Source: Pseudoxanthomonas sp. Root65 (GTDB lineage Bacteria > Pseudomonadota > Gammaproteobacteria > Xanthomonadales > Xanthomonadaceae). From it: a stretch of 64,000 nt of DNA. This document shows, piece by piece, positions 1 through 7,187 of this stretch. Each line of letters starts with the position of its first letter. The first letter of the stretch is position 1. The stretch is taken from assembly GCF_001427635.1 (NCBI RefSeq), contig NZ_LMHA01000001.1:708017-772016 (forward strand). Reading direction: 5' to 3'. The notes below the pieces were generated by a model. The model searched no databases. It saw only the letters and a list, made by a program, of their open reading frames with translations, and was not told where the DNA came from. A program made the translations under genes and the position numbers.

Positions 1-270
1 TGGCGTGGTGCCATCCGCGGGTGGCGGCGTGGTCTCCGGCGCGTTCGGGTTGGCCGGCGGCGGCAGCGTCGAGTCGGTGGGCGGTACCGACGGATCCGTC
101 GGCGTGGGGGCCGGCGGCGTCATGTTGTCGGTGGGCGGCGTGGTCTCCACCGGCTCGGGCGGGCTCGGCGGCGGGGTATCTTCCGGTTCCGGGCCGCAGG
201 CCGTCATCAGGCCCGCGCTCAACAGCGCCAGGCCAAGGCCCATCGTCAGTCTGTGGGTAGAAGGCTTCAT
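1..270 (-). CDS. Pro/Thr-rich lipoprotein, 3' end beyond window
   Basis: Ninety codons are visible and the 3' end lies outside the window. The N-terminus is a signal peptide ending in the lipobox LMTAC, which puts the lipidated cysteine at residue 25, so export and lipid anchoring are expected. After the cysteine the chain is almost entirely Pro, Thr, Glu, Asp and Ser, a flexible low-complexity stretch with no recognisable domain. A GGAGGA box a few bases before the ATG supports this start. Two EF-hand proteins follow upstream on the same strand, so a shared envelope role is possible but unproven. Confidence 0.75.
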   Translation of the reverse strand, partial: MKPSTHRLTMGLGLALLSAGLMTACGPEPEDTPPPSPPEPVETTPPTDNMTPPAPTPTDPSVPPTDSTLPPPANPNAPETTPPPADGTTP

Positions 271-310
271 GGGTTCCTCCATGCGTTCGTTCGTGGGAGA
301 GGGTGGTGCG

Positions 311-616
311 TCAGGGCGTGCCCTGCAGATGTACTGCGTACTCTTCTGGGCTCAGGCGACCATCGGCATCCTTATCCAGCGTGCCGAACACCTGCGCCAG
401 GGGCGGATCGACCGCTGCTTCGTCCTTGCTGATCGCGCCATCCGCGTTCTGGTCGAGCTCCTCGAACGTGCGCGGTGCGCTGGTGGGCTCGGCGGCGGAT
501 GCAGCGGGCCGTTCCGTGCGCTCGGCGGCATCCTGCGCCTGTGCCAACGGCACGATGGCGAAGGCCAGTGCGATGGTCAGGCCACGCCAGGACAGCGTCT
601 TCCGGGTCGTGCTCAT
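311..616 (-). CDS. Secreted EF-hand calcium-binding protein
   Basis: This 101-residue protein has a signal peptide (hydrophobic stretch about residues 12-26, ending in AQA) and two canonical 12-residue EF-hand loops. The first runs from D55 to E66 and the second from D81 to E92; both keep the D-x-N/D-x-D-G pattern and the terminal Glu needed for calcium. The segment between signal peptide and first loop is Ala/Glu/Pro-rich. A calcium-binding periplasmic or secreted role is expected from the family. Partner and pathway cannot be read from the sequence. It lies 40 bases from the neighbouring lipoprotein and near a second, similar EF-hand gene, which suggests duplication. Confidence 0.85.
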   Translation of the reverse strand: MSTTRKTLSWRGLTIALAFAIVPLAQAQDAAERTERPAASAAEPTSAPRTFEELDQNADGAISKDEAAVDPPLAQVFGTLDKDADGRLSPEEYAVHLQGTP

Positions 617-739
617 GGATGCCTCCAGTGGGATGGGTGTGGGGAAGTGGAAGGGGCGGCACGAGAGGCCGCCCCTTCAGGAGGGCGACGGCGGCGCATC
701 ACGCAGCATGCGCGGCGTCACCCCGTGTGGCGGCGATGC

Positions 740-1111
740 TTACTTCTGCTGGTCGCCGTAGTTCTTGCTCACGAACGCCTTGTACTCGTCCGCGGTCAGC
801 GAACCGTCGGCGTTCGCATCGGCCTGGTCGAACACCTGGCTCAGGCCCGGGTTGGCGGCCGCCTCTTCCTTGCTGATGTTGCCATCGGCGTTGGTGTCGA
901 CGTCAGCCCAGCCCTGCTTGGCCTGGGTGGCACCAGCGTCGGTGCTCTGCGTCGGCGTGGTGGCCGAGCCCGTGGCCTGTTCGGCGCTCTGCTCGGTCTG
1001 CTGCTCCTGCATGCCGTCGTCGGTCTTTTCCTGCGCGAAGGCCAGCGGCATGGCCAGCGCGGCGCTCAGGGCGACCAGGGCGATCAGCGGCTTGCGGTTG
1101 TTGTTCGTCAT
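740..1111 (-). CDS. Secreted EF-hand calcium-binding protein
   Basis: The 123-residue product starts MTNNNRKP and has a signal peptide cleaved probably after AFA (about residue 26). A Gln/Thr/Ala-rich linker follows, then two EF-hand loops, D72-E83 and D98-E109, both with the full set of acidic ligands. The open frame extends further upstream to an ATG at 1237, but only the start at 1111 puts the signal peptide at the N-terminus, and a GGAGC box precedes it. It is a paralogue in layout of the neighbouring 101-residue protein: signal peptide, low-complexity linker, EF pair. Function beyond calcium binding is unknown. Confidence 0.85.
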   Translation of the reverse strand: MTNNNRKPLIALVALSAALAMPLAFAQEKTDDGMQEQQTEQSAEQATGSATTPTQSTDAGATQAKQGWADVDTNADGNISKEEAAANPGLSQVFDQADANADGSLTADEYKAFVSKNYGDQQK

Positions 1112-1315
1112 GTCAGTGCTCCGTTCTGTGGGAGTGCGTCCGATTGCGCACGGCCCCACCTTGCCGCCGTCGTTCTGAACGAAATTTGCGGCGCGACATG
1201 AACGTGCACGCGTGCTTAACCACGTGGATTCCGCCATCGGCTAGCCCGGTGTTAGGCGCCCGTGAGCACCGCGTCTGCGGCGCGTGGAATGCGTGATGCC
1301 GCGCCAGCTTTGGTG

Positions 1316-1711
1316 TTACGCATCCGTTTTTTCGGTGCTTTTCGTCGATGCGGCGTCATCGGTTTTTTTGCTGAACCATTGCCAACCCAGCACCACGCCG
1401 GTCAACGCGCCGGCGATTTCCAGCACGACACGCGAGCCCAGACCGTCGGGATCGTGGATGCCCTGCAGCGCGATGCGCGCGTAGAGCGGCGATTCGAGTC
1501 GCGCGATGCCCAGGTAGAACATGTTCCAGATGTCCACGCCTGCGCCGATGACCACGGCGGACAGGCACGACCAGCCAATCGCATGACCCATCGACCAGCG
1601 CATCCGCACGCACAGCGCATTCCAGAACAGGAAACACAGCAGGCCGATCATCAGCGCGATCAATCCCGCTTCCAGCGCTCCGAGCACACCGTAGTGGAGC
1701 GGCAGGTTCAT
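1316..1711 (-). CDS. Small integral membrane protein of unknown function
   Basis: The 131-residue product has about four hydrophobic segments: residues 8-30, 45-62, 64-72 (short) and 97-112. It ends in a Lys/Thr/Ser-rich hydrophilic tail. The start MNLPLHYG was chosen because the upstream frame has no hydrophobic or family-like content and this start gives a compact membrane protein. I do not recognise a family. It is divergent from the oxidoreductase-like gene beginning at 1879. Confidence 0.6.
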   Translation of the reverse strand: MNLPLHYGVLGALEAGLIALMIGLLCFLFWNALCVRMRWSMGHAIGWSCLSAVVIGAGVDIWNMFYLGIARLESPLYARIALQGIHDPDGLGSRVVLEIAGALTGVVLGWQWFSKKTDDAASTKSTEKTDA

Positions 1712-1878
1712 CGGCCGGTGTCCATGGCAAGGGTCGAAGCCGGCGCGGCGAGGCGGTGCATGCAGGAATTCCGTGTGATCGGGCCACGCCCGTCGTGGCA
1801 GGGTAACCGATGCCGTGCACTCCTCCGGCAGCGGGACTGGCAAGATGGCACCGTCTTCCCGCCGGTGAGGCATATCCC

Positions 1879-2514
1879 ATGACCCGTCTGATGCTGGCCG
1901 GTGCCACCGGCCTGGTCGGTGAGGCCGCCTTGCAGCGCGCGCTCGCTTCCCCGCGCGTGCTGCAGGTGGTCGCGCCCACGCGCCGGCCACTCGCGCCGCA
2001 TCCCAAGCTGGTGAATCCGGTGGTGGACTTCGACACGCTGCCCGCCGACGCCGACTGGTGGCGCGTGGACGCCGTGGCGTGCGCACTGGGCACGACGATC
2101 CGCGATGCCGGCTCGCAGGACGCCTTCCGCCGGGTGGATCACGACTATCCGCTGGCGATCGCACGGCAGGCGCATGCACACGGCGCCACGACGTTCGTGC
2201 TGGTGTCGGCGATGGGGGCGGATGCGGATTCGCGCCTCTTCTACTCGCGCACCAAGGGCGAGGTGGAACAGGCGCTGGGCGCCCTAGGTTTCGCGTCGCT
2301 GACGCTGCTGCGGCCGGGACTGCTGGGCGGCGAGCGCAGGCAACATCGCGGCGGCGAACGGATTGCGTTGCGCGTGATGGGCGCGCTGGACGGGGTGCTG
2401 CCGCGGCGTTACCGCATCGTGCCGGCGGAACGGGTTGCCGATGCGCTGCTGCAGGCGGCGCTGCATGCGCCGCGGGGCAGGCACGTCGTCGCTTCCGAAC
2501 GCCTGCTCGCCTGA
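1879..2514 (+). CDS. NAD(P)-binding epimerase/reductase-like protein
   Basis: The 211-residue protein begins with MLAGATGLVGEAAL, a Rossmann-fold dinucleotide-binding motif (GATGLVG) typical of short atypical SDR proteins of the NAD(P)H-binding family. A serine followed by Y-x-x-x-K (S210-type segment VLVSAMGAD then FYSRTKGEVE) matches the SDR layout around the catalytic Tyr/Lys. The C-terminal third contains LRPGLLGG and VPAERVAD, common in sugar-epimerase-like relatives. Substrate is not identifiable. The ATG at 1879 is used because it sits directly before the Rossmann strand; the frame is open further upstream. Confidence 0.8.
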   Translation: MTRLMLAGATGLVGEAALQRALASPRVLQVVAPTRRPLAPHPKLVNPVVDFDTLPADADWWRVDAVACALGTTIRDAGSQDAFRRVDHDYPLAIARQAHAHGATTFVLVSAMGADADSRLFYSRTKGEVEQALGALGFASLTLLRPGLLGGERRQHRGGERIALRVMGALDGVLPRRYRIVPAERVADALLQAALHAPRGRHVVASERLLA

Positions 2515-2523
2515 CCAGACGGG

Positions 2524-2970
2524 TCAGGCGCCGGGATCGTCGGCCAGTACCTGCACGCCGTCGGCGACGATGCGGTACTCCACGGCCGGCACCGCCGCGC
2601 CGGAGGTTTCCTGCGCGGTATGCCGCTGCGCGTCCGGCGACAGTTCGACCCGCGACAGCACGCCATGGACCTGGGCCTGGCCGCGTACGTCCTTGGGCAC
2701 ATAGAAGTCGTGGTCGCCAAGCAGCACGCGGGCACCCTGCCCTTCGTCTTCCAGCATCACCCAGCAGCCCTTCTTCTGGCAGACATCGACGACGCGGCCG
2801 CTGAACACCCTGGCCTGTCCCACATGCGAAGCAGGATCGGCCAGTGCGCTGGCCAGCGGCACCACGGGACCGGTGGGCAGGTCGGCGCCGAACTTCTCCC
2901 ACTGCGCCGTATCCGACGCCAGTCCCGTGCCCGCGAAGAACAGCATTCCCGTGATCGCCCAACGACGCAT
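2524..2970 (-). CDS. DUF4920-like periplasmic protein
   Basis: The 148-residue product has an N-terminal signal peptide (residues 1-18, MRRWAITGMLFFAGTGLA). A core resembling DUF4920 follows, recognised by the segment VDVCQKKGCWVML around residues 61-73, where two cysteines flank KKG. DUF4920 proteins are small exported proteins of unknown role, sometimes proposed to bind ligands through an OB-like fold. The 3' end is 10 bases from that of the convergent oxidoreductase-like gene, and a second unknown membrane gene lies upstream on the same strand. Confidence 0.75.
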   Translation of the reverse strand: MRRWAITGMLFFAGTGLASDTAQWEKFGADLPTGPVVPLASALADPASHVGQARVFSGRVVDVCQKKGCWVMLEDEGQGARVLLGDHDFYVPKDVRGQAQVHGVLSRVELSPDAQRHTAQETSGAAVPAVEYRIVADGVQVLADDPGA

Positions 2971-3018
2971 GCGCCCGTCCTCTTACGGTGTGGTGGCGAT
3001 GATACGTCGCGGTCGGCG

Positions 3019-3525
3019 CTACTGCAGCAGGCCGTGCGGCAGCACCTGCAGGCGCGCGACGCCGGGGGTCGCCAGCACCGCCGCCGTGGCCTGCTCCAAG
3101 CGCGCATCGTCCTCGTCGTCGATGACCAGCAGCACCTGCCCGGCCTCGAGCTGCGCCTCGTAGTCGCGACGGACTTCGCTGGGCACCGCCGAGCCGGCGA
3201 GCGACGCCGCCCACATGCCCACGCAGCCGCCGATCGCCACGCACACGGCCACGCCGGCAGGGTGGATACCGACTGCAGGCACCAGCATCGCGGCGCCGCC
3301 CAGCAGCAGGCCGAGCACCGCGCCGCCCACCAAGCCACGCAAGGCGGCCTGCTTGAAGTCGGTCGGGGCGGCTTCCTTTTCGTGGTCGGGCACGTCACGG
3401 ACTTCGGTCTCCGGACGCCCGATCAGGGCGACATGGTCGGGGGCGATGCCCGCGCCGACGGCACGCCGCAGGGCGGCTTCGGCCACGGCGACGGAGGGGG
3501 CGCTGAATACGCGGCGGTGCTTCAT
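3019..3525 (-). CDS. Membrane protein with glycine-rich TM region, unknown function
   Basis: The 168-residue protein has a short cytosolic N-terminal domain with a beta-alpha-like start (VFSAPSVAVAEAALRRAV). It then has two adjacent Gly/Ala-rich hydrophobic segments, about residues 61-85 and 91-116, and a second soluble domain rich in acidic residues. This resembles proteins of the DUF1269 or general-stress type, in which two soluble halves flank a glycine-zipper membrane segment, but I cannot assign it firmly. The ATG at 3525 is preceded by GGAG at good spacing. An in-frame start 12 codons upstream (3561) is less likely. Confidence 0.6.
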   Translation of the reverse strand: MKHRRVFSAPSVAVAEAALRRAVGAGIAPDHVALIGRPETEVRDVPDHEKEAAPTDFKQAALRGLVGGAVLGLLLGGAAMLVPAVGIHPAGVAVCVAIGGCVGMWAASLAGSAVPSEVRRDYEAQLEAGQVLLVIDDEDDARLEQATAAVLATPGVARLQVLPHGLLQ

Positions 3526-3629
3526 GGCGATCTCCTGCCCGGCAGACGAAGGCCGGGCCACCGTTACACGCTAGGCGCGCGGCTGCGGACGCGAGGTGAA
3601 GGTGGACGCCGGCGCAGCCGACGTGCCGC

Positions 3630-4415
3630 TCAAAGTGCGGGGCGTTCCGGCGCCTGCTTGCGGCCCAGCGCGCGCAGGTACAGCTCGTACAGCGCGGTGA
3701 CCTTGGAGACGTATTCCTGCGTTTCGGCATAAGGCGGTACGCCGCCATAGCGCGACACCGTGCCGATGCCCGCGTTGTAGGCAGCGGCCACCAGCGTCAG
3801 GTCGCCCTTGTAGCGCTTCATCAAGAGGCCCAGGTGGCGCGCACCGGCGTCGATCGACTGGCTGGAGGAGAACGGGTCGGCCACGCCGTATTCCTTTGCC
3901 ACCTCCGGCATCAGCTGCATCACACCCATCGCGCCCTTCGGCGACACCGCCTTGGCGTCGAAGTCGCTTTCCGCGTGTGCCACCGCGCGCAGCCAGGCGT
4001 CGTCCACGCCGGTCCGGCGCGACGCGGCCTTGAACTCGCTCGGGTAGCGGTCCAGCCGCGGTTTGCCCACCCGGCCCAGGCCGGGATGCGCCGGCTCGCC
4101 GGGCGGGGTCTGCACGGTGAACTTCAGGTACGGCGTGGAACCGGGCAGGTTGCGGGTGGAATACACCTTCTGCCCGTCCTGCTCGCGCTCGTACAGCGTG
4201 CCGCTGAACACGCCCATCGATCCCCACAGGTTGGGCGTGCTGACGGCGTTGTCGTCGATCTCCTTGGCCGTGCACTTGGAGCCGGGCTCCGGCGCGGTGG
4301 CCAGGCTGACCGTCCCGCCCTGCACGCATCGGTACACCGTGCGCGCGGCCGCGTCCGGGCTGGCAAGAGCCAGCCCCGTCAGCAGCAGAGCGGCGGCGGC
4401 ACGGAGAAGCGTCAT
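3630..4415 (-). CDS. Periplasmic lytic transglycosylase, SLT domain
   Basis: The 261-residue protein has a signal peptide (about residues 1-24), a Cys-containing N-terminal segment of about 100 residues, and a C-terminal SLT (goose-lysozyme-like) catalytic domain. Family signatures are the catalytic Glu in HAESDFDAKAVSPKGAMG, the following GVMQLMP, and AAYNAGIGTVSRYGG near the C-terminus. The enzyme is expected to cleave the MurNAc-GlcNAc bond of peptidoglycan with 1,6-anhydro product formation. It is transcribed divergently from ppa. Confidence 0.9.
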   Translation of the reverse strand: MTLLRAAAALLLTGLALASPDAAARTVYRCVQGGTVSLATAPEPGSKCTAKEIDDNAVSTPNLWGSMGVFSGTLYEREQDGQKVYSTRNLPGSTPYLKFTVQTPPGEPAHPGLGRVGKPRLDRYPSEFKAASRRTGVDDAWLRAVAHAESDFDAKAVSPKGAMGVMQLMPEVAKEYGVADPFSSSQSIDAGARHLGLLMKRYKGDLTLVAAAYNAGIGTVSRYGGVPPYAETQEYVSKVTALYELYLRALGRKQAPERPAL

Positions 4416-4526
4416 GGGCGGCGGATTCTAGGCCCGGCAAGCTGAAGGGCACCCTGAATCACGCGCCCGGCGCCGACGGCCGGCCAGTCCGGCCCGGGCG
4501 CTGCTGCGCCGCAGCAGCCAAGCGCG

Positions 4527-4532
4527 TAAAAT
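4527..4532 (+). promoter_or_regulatory. Putative -10 box of ppa
   Basis: TAAAAT sits 37 bases before the ppa start and matches the sigma-70 -10 consensus at five of six positions. No good -35 is seen; a GC-rich hairpin (gctgctgcgc/gcgcagcagc type) occupies that place. The same TAAAATGCC pattern occurs before the methyltransferase gene at 40031. Confidence 0.45.
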
Positions 4533-4569
4533 GCCGGCCCTCAATCACCGCACCCCCTCGGAGCACGCA

Positions 4570-5124
4570 ATGGGCCTGGATCTGGTCAGCGCCGGCAAGA
4601 ACCCGCCGGACGAAATCAACGTCATCATCGAGATCCCCAAGGATGCCGAGCCGGTGAAGTACGAAGTGGACAAGGCCAGCGGCGCGATCTTCGTCGACCG
4701 CATCCTCTCCACGCCCATGCGCTACCCCTGCAACTACGGCTACGTGCCGCACACCCTGTGCGGCGACGGCGACCCGGCCGATGTGCTGGTGGTGCTGCCG
4801 CTGCCGCTGATCCCGGGTTCGGTGATCCGCTGCCGTCCCGTGGGCGTGCTGCGCATGAGCGACGAAGCCGGTAGCGACGAAAAACTGCTGGCCGTGCCGG
4901 TCGACAAGGTGTTCGCCGGCTACAGCCACATCAGCGACATCGACCAGGTCAGCCCGCACTGGCTGGAGCGCATCGGCCACTTCTTCGAGCACTACAAGGA
5001 TCTGGAGAAGGGCAAGTGGGTCAAGCTGGACGGCTGGGGCAATGCCGCCGAAGCCAAGGCCGTGCTGGTCGACGCCATCGCCCGCCAGGCCGCGCAGCCG
5101 GAAGACGAGAAGCACAAGTTCTGA
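4570..5124 (+). CDS. ppa: Inorganic pyrophosphatase
   Basis: The 184-residue product is a family I soluble inorganic pyrophosphatase, which hydrolyses PPi to two phosphates and drives biosynthetic reactions in the cytosol. Signatures include IIEIPKDAEPVKYEVDK at the start, YPCNYGYVPHT, and the metal-binding DGDPADVLVVLP. Length is normal for the bacterial enzyme. The ATG at 4570 fits the usual MGLDLV start of xanthomonad homologues; an upstream in-frame ATG overlaps the -10 region. A strong terminator follows the stop codon. Confidence 0.97.
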   Translation: MGLDLVSAGKNPPDEINVIIEIPKDAEPVKYEVDKASGAIFVDRILSTPMRYPCNYGYVPHTLCGDGDPADVLVVLPLPLIPGSVIRCRPVGVLRMSDEAGSDEKLLAVPVDKVFAGYSHISDIDQVSPHWLERIGHFFEHYKDLEKGKWVKLDGWGNAAEAKAVLVDAIARQAAQPEDEKHKF

Positions 5125-5155
5125 GCCCCGGCGCGGCAACGCGCTCGTGGACGAG

Positions 5156-5183
5156 AAGGCCGCCCTGGGCGGCCTTCTTTTTT
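5156..5183 (+). terminator. Rho-independent terminator of ppa
   Basis: A nine-base perfect stem (AAGGCCGCC/GGCGGCCTT) with a CTG loop is followed by CTTTTTTT. It lies 32 bases after the ppa stop. The T run is only on the plus strand, so it serves ppa and not the convergent gene. Confidence 0.9.
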
Positions 5184-5190
5184 GCCGGTT

Positions 5191-7041
5191 TCAGACGCCG
5201 GCCGCGCGCGCGGCGCGTTCGACCGTGTCCTTCCACTGCACCAGACGCGGCTCGATCTCCTGCGCATGCCGGCGCCACTTGTCCGGGTCCGGCTGCGACA
5301 GCGTGTAGCGCGACAGCGGCAGCTGCGCCCCGAGTTCGCGATCCCACGACCAGCCGGCGAACCCGCTCAGGCGCACCGCTTCTCTCTGCGGATCCTGCAG
5401 GAAACGTCCGTAGTCCACCGCGATCCAGTCCTCCGGCGGCAGCGCCTCCAGGTCGTCCAGCATCAGCCGCGTCGCGGTCTCCCACTGGCTCGCCACGATC
5501 TCGCCGAGTGCCTGTCCGTTGAGTGCCCGCCAGCCCGGCGTCAGCAGGAAGGACCACATGGGACCCTCCCAGCCCGGCAGGTTGTACATGCGGAAGCGGC
5601 CCGACTGCCAGCCATCGATCATGCTGCCCCACACCTGCCGCGGATCGCGATGCAGGTAGACGAACTTCGCGTCGGGGAACACGGCTTTCAGAAACGGAAT
5701 ACGCAGGGCATTCTTCGGCGTCTTCTCGAGCATGCGGACGGTGGCACCCGACCCCGGCGCGTTGCCCTCGCGGTCGCGCAGCGCCTCGAAGAAGCGCCCG
5801 CGCAATGCCTGCACGACATCAGCCGTGGCATCGGCGCGCGCCAGCCGGTTGGAGTGGAACTCACGCTGCGACGGCGCCAGGCCCTCCACGCCTTCGATCA
5901 GCTGATGGCTCTCGTCGCCGATCGTGTACACCCCGGGCGCCGCCGCCAGCGTTTCGAACAGCAGCGTCGAGCCCGACCGTGGTGGGCTGACGATGAAGAC
6001 GGGGCGATCGAAGGACGGGGCGCTCGCGGCAATCTGCCGGTTGTCCTTGCCGCCGTCGGCCAGCGGCCGGGCGCCATGCGGATCGAGCAATGCGGCGGCA
6101 TCGGCGTCCACGGTCAGCGCCATGCTGAAGATGTGCGCCTTCAACGCGGGCAGCAGGCCGAGGCCGTTCTGCAGGCGGACCTGGGCCGCGCCGGCCTGCG
6201 CGATGGCGGCTTGCACGTCCTTGAGCAGCTCACGGTAACGCGGAAGTCCCGAAGGCTGGTCACCATGACAGGCCCACACGCCATGCCAGTGGCGCGCGAA
6301 CCGCGTCAGCACGGCATGGATCGCGGGCACCTGCGGGCCCCGCTCGGCTTCGCCGATCAGGAAGCCGATGCACTCGCGCAGTTCCCACGGCGTCATCACC
6401 GGGGAGGCATTGAACGACTCGTAATCCAGCGTCGCCCGGTGCCCGGCGGATGGCGCGATCCTGCGGGGCGCCCATCCCGGCTCGCGCCGCTCCGGCGTCC
6501 GGCCTTGTTCCAGCAGGTTCCAGAAGCCGACGCCACCGACCGTGTCGGCCACCAGGTGGATGCGCGTTTCGTTGCCCTGATTGAGCACCCGGTGATGCCG
6601 CCAAGTGTCGAAGATCCAGCATTCGCCCGCGGCCATGTTGACCTCGTCCTCGCCGCACTGGAAACGCACCGACGGCGTGGTGACGATGGGCACGTGCACG
6701 CGCATGTGTTCGCGCCAGTAATAGTTGATGTCCACATGCCCGGTCACTTCGGACTGGCCGGACAGGCGCATCAGGCGCGAACGCCCCCAGGTGGCGCCCA
6801 GCGTTTCCAGCACCTGCATCAGGTACGGCAGCCGCTCCAGCCATGGCGTCGGCCGCATCGCCCCGGTCACCTGGTCGCTGTCGGGATCGCCGCCCGTGGT
6901 GATCAGCGGCAACGCGCTGTTGCCGGGGATGCCGCCGGGATGCGAACGCCAGTGCGCCTCGTCGATGGCCGAGATCTCGCGCGCGAGCGCGCCGGCATCG
7001 AAGCTCAATGGCAACTGGATGAAGGGCGCGGGGAGTTTCAT
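5191..7041 (-). CDS. Asp/Asn-hydroxylase-like domain fused to sulfotransferase
   Basis: The 616-residue protein appears to join two enzyme domains. Residues about 1-175 resemble the aspartyl/asparaginyl beta-hydroxylase (2-oxoglutarate, Fe(II)) fold: H102-x-D104, RVHVPI with H116, CWIFDTWRHH with H149/H150, and R160 in ETRIHL are placed as in that family. Residues about 345-600 form a PAPS-dependent sulfotransferase: the 5'-phosphosulfate loop VSPPRSGSTLL (351-361), EKTPKN (439-444), and the 3'-phosphate segment VYLHRDPRQVWGS (461-473). No signal peptide or TM segment, so cytosolic. Hydroxylation followed by O-sulfation of one substrate is an inference. The gene follows a TonB receptor on the same strand, separated by a hairpin. 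Confidence 0.85.
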   Translation of the reverse strand: MKLPAPFIQLPLSFDAGALAREISAIDEAHWRSHPGGIPGNSALPLITTGGDPDSDQVTGAMRPTPWLERLPYLMQVLETLGATWGRSRLMRLSGQSEVTGHVDINYYWREHMRVHVPIVTTPSVRFQCGEDEVNMAAGECWIFDTWRHHRVLNQGNETRIHLVADTVGGVGFWNLLEQGRTPERREPGWAPRRIAPSAGHRATLDYESFNASPVMTPWELRECIGFLIGEAERGPQVPAIHAVLTRFARHWHGVWACHGDQPSGLPRYRELLKDVQAAIAQAGAAQVRLQNGLGLLPALKAHIFSMALTVDADAAALLDPHGARPLADGGKDNRQIAASAPSFDRPVFIVSPPRSGSTLLFETLAAAPGVYTIGDESHQLIEGVEGLAPSQREFHSNRLARADATADVVQALRGRFFEALRDREGNAPGSGATVRMLEKTPKNALRIPFLKAVFPDAKFVYLHRDPRQVWGSMIDGWQSGRFRMYNLPGWEGPMWSFLLTPGWRALNGQALGEIVASQWETATRLMLDDLEALPPEDWIAVDYGRFLQDPQREAVRLSGFAGWSWDRELGAQLPLSRYTLSQPDPDKWRRHAQEIEPRLVQWKDTVERAARAAGV

Positions 7042-7131
7042 CGAAGACGGGCGTCAGCCCGGAAGCGGGCCGACCGATCATAGCAACGGCCGCGCACGGC
7101 GCCGAGCGCGCCGAGCGGCATCTCCGGAAAG

Positions 7132-7159
7132 CACGACGGCCCCTTGCGGGGCCGTCGTG
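7132..7159 (-). terminator. Hairpin downstream of the TonB receptor gene
   Basis: A perfect 12-base stem (CACGACGGCCCC/GGGGCCGTCGTG) with a four-base loop lies 28 bases past the receptor stop. On the minus strand it is followed by CTTTCC, a weak U stretch, so termination may be partial and let some transcript reach the sulfotransferase gene. Confidence 0.6.
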
Positions 7160-7187
7160 GTCAAGCATCAGACTGCCGATCCTGCGA

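Noticed and set aside
1112..1315. Intergenic region of about 200 bases
   Set aside because: No gene, repeat or promoter I could support; only GC-rich noise and short frames.
4500..4520. GCTGCTGCGCCGCAGCAGC hairpin as a terminator
   Set aside because: It lies between divergent starts and has no T run; it probably overlaps the ppa promoter.
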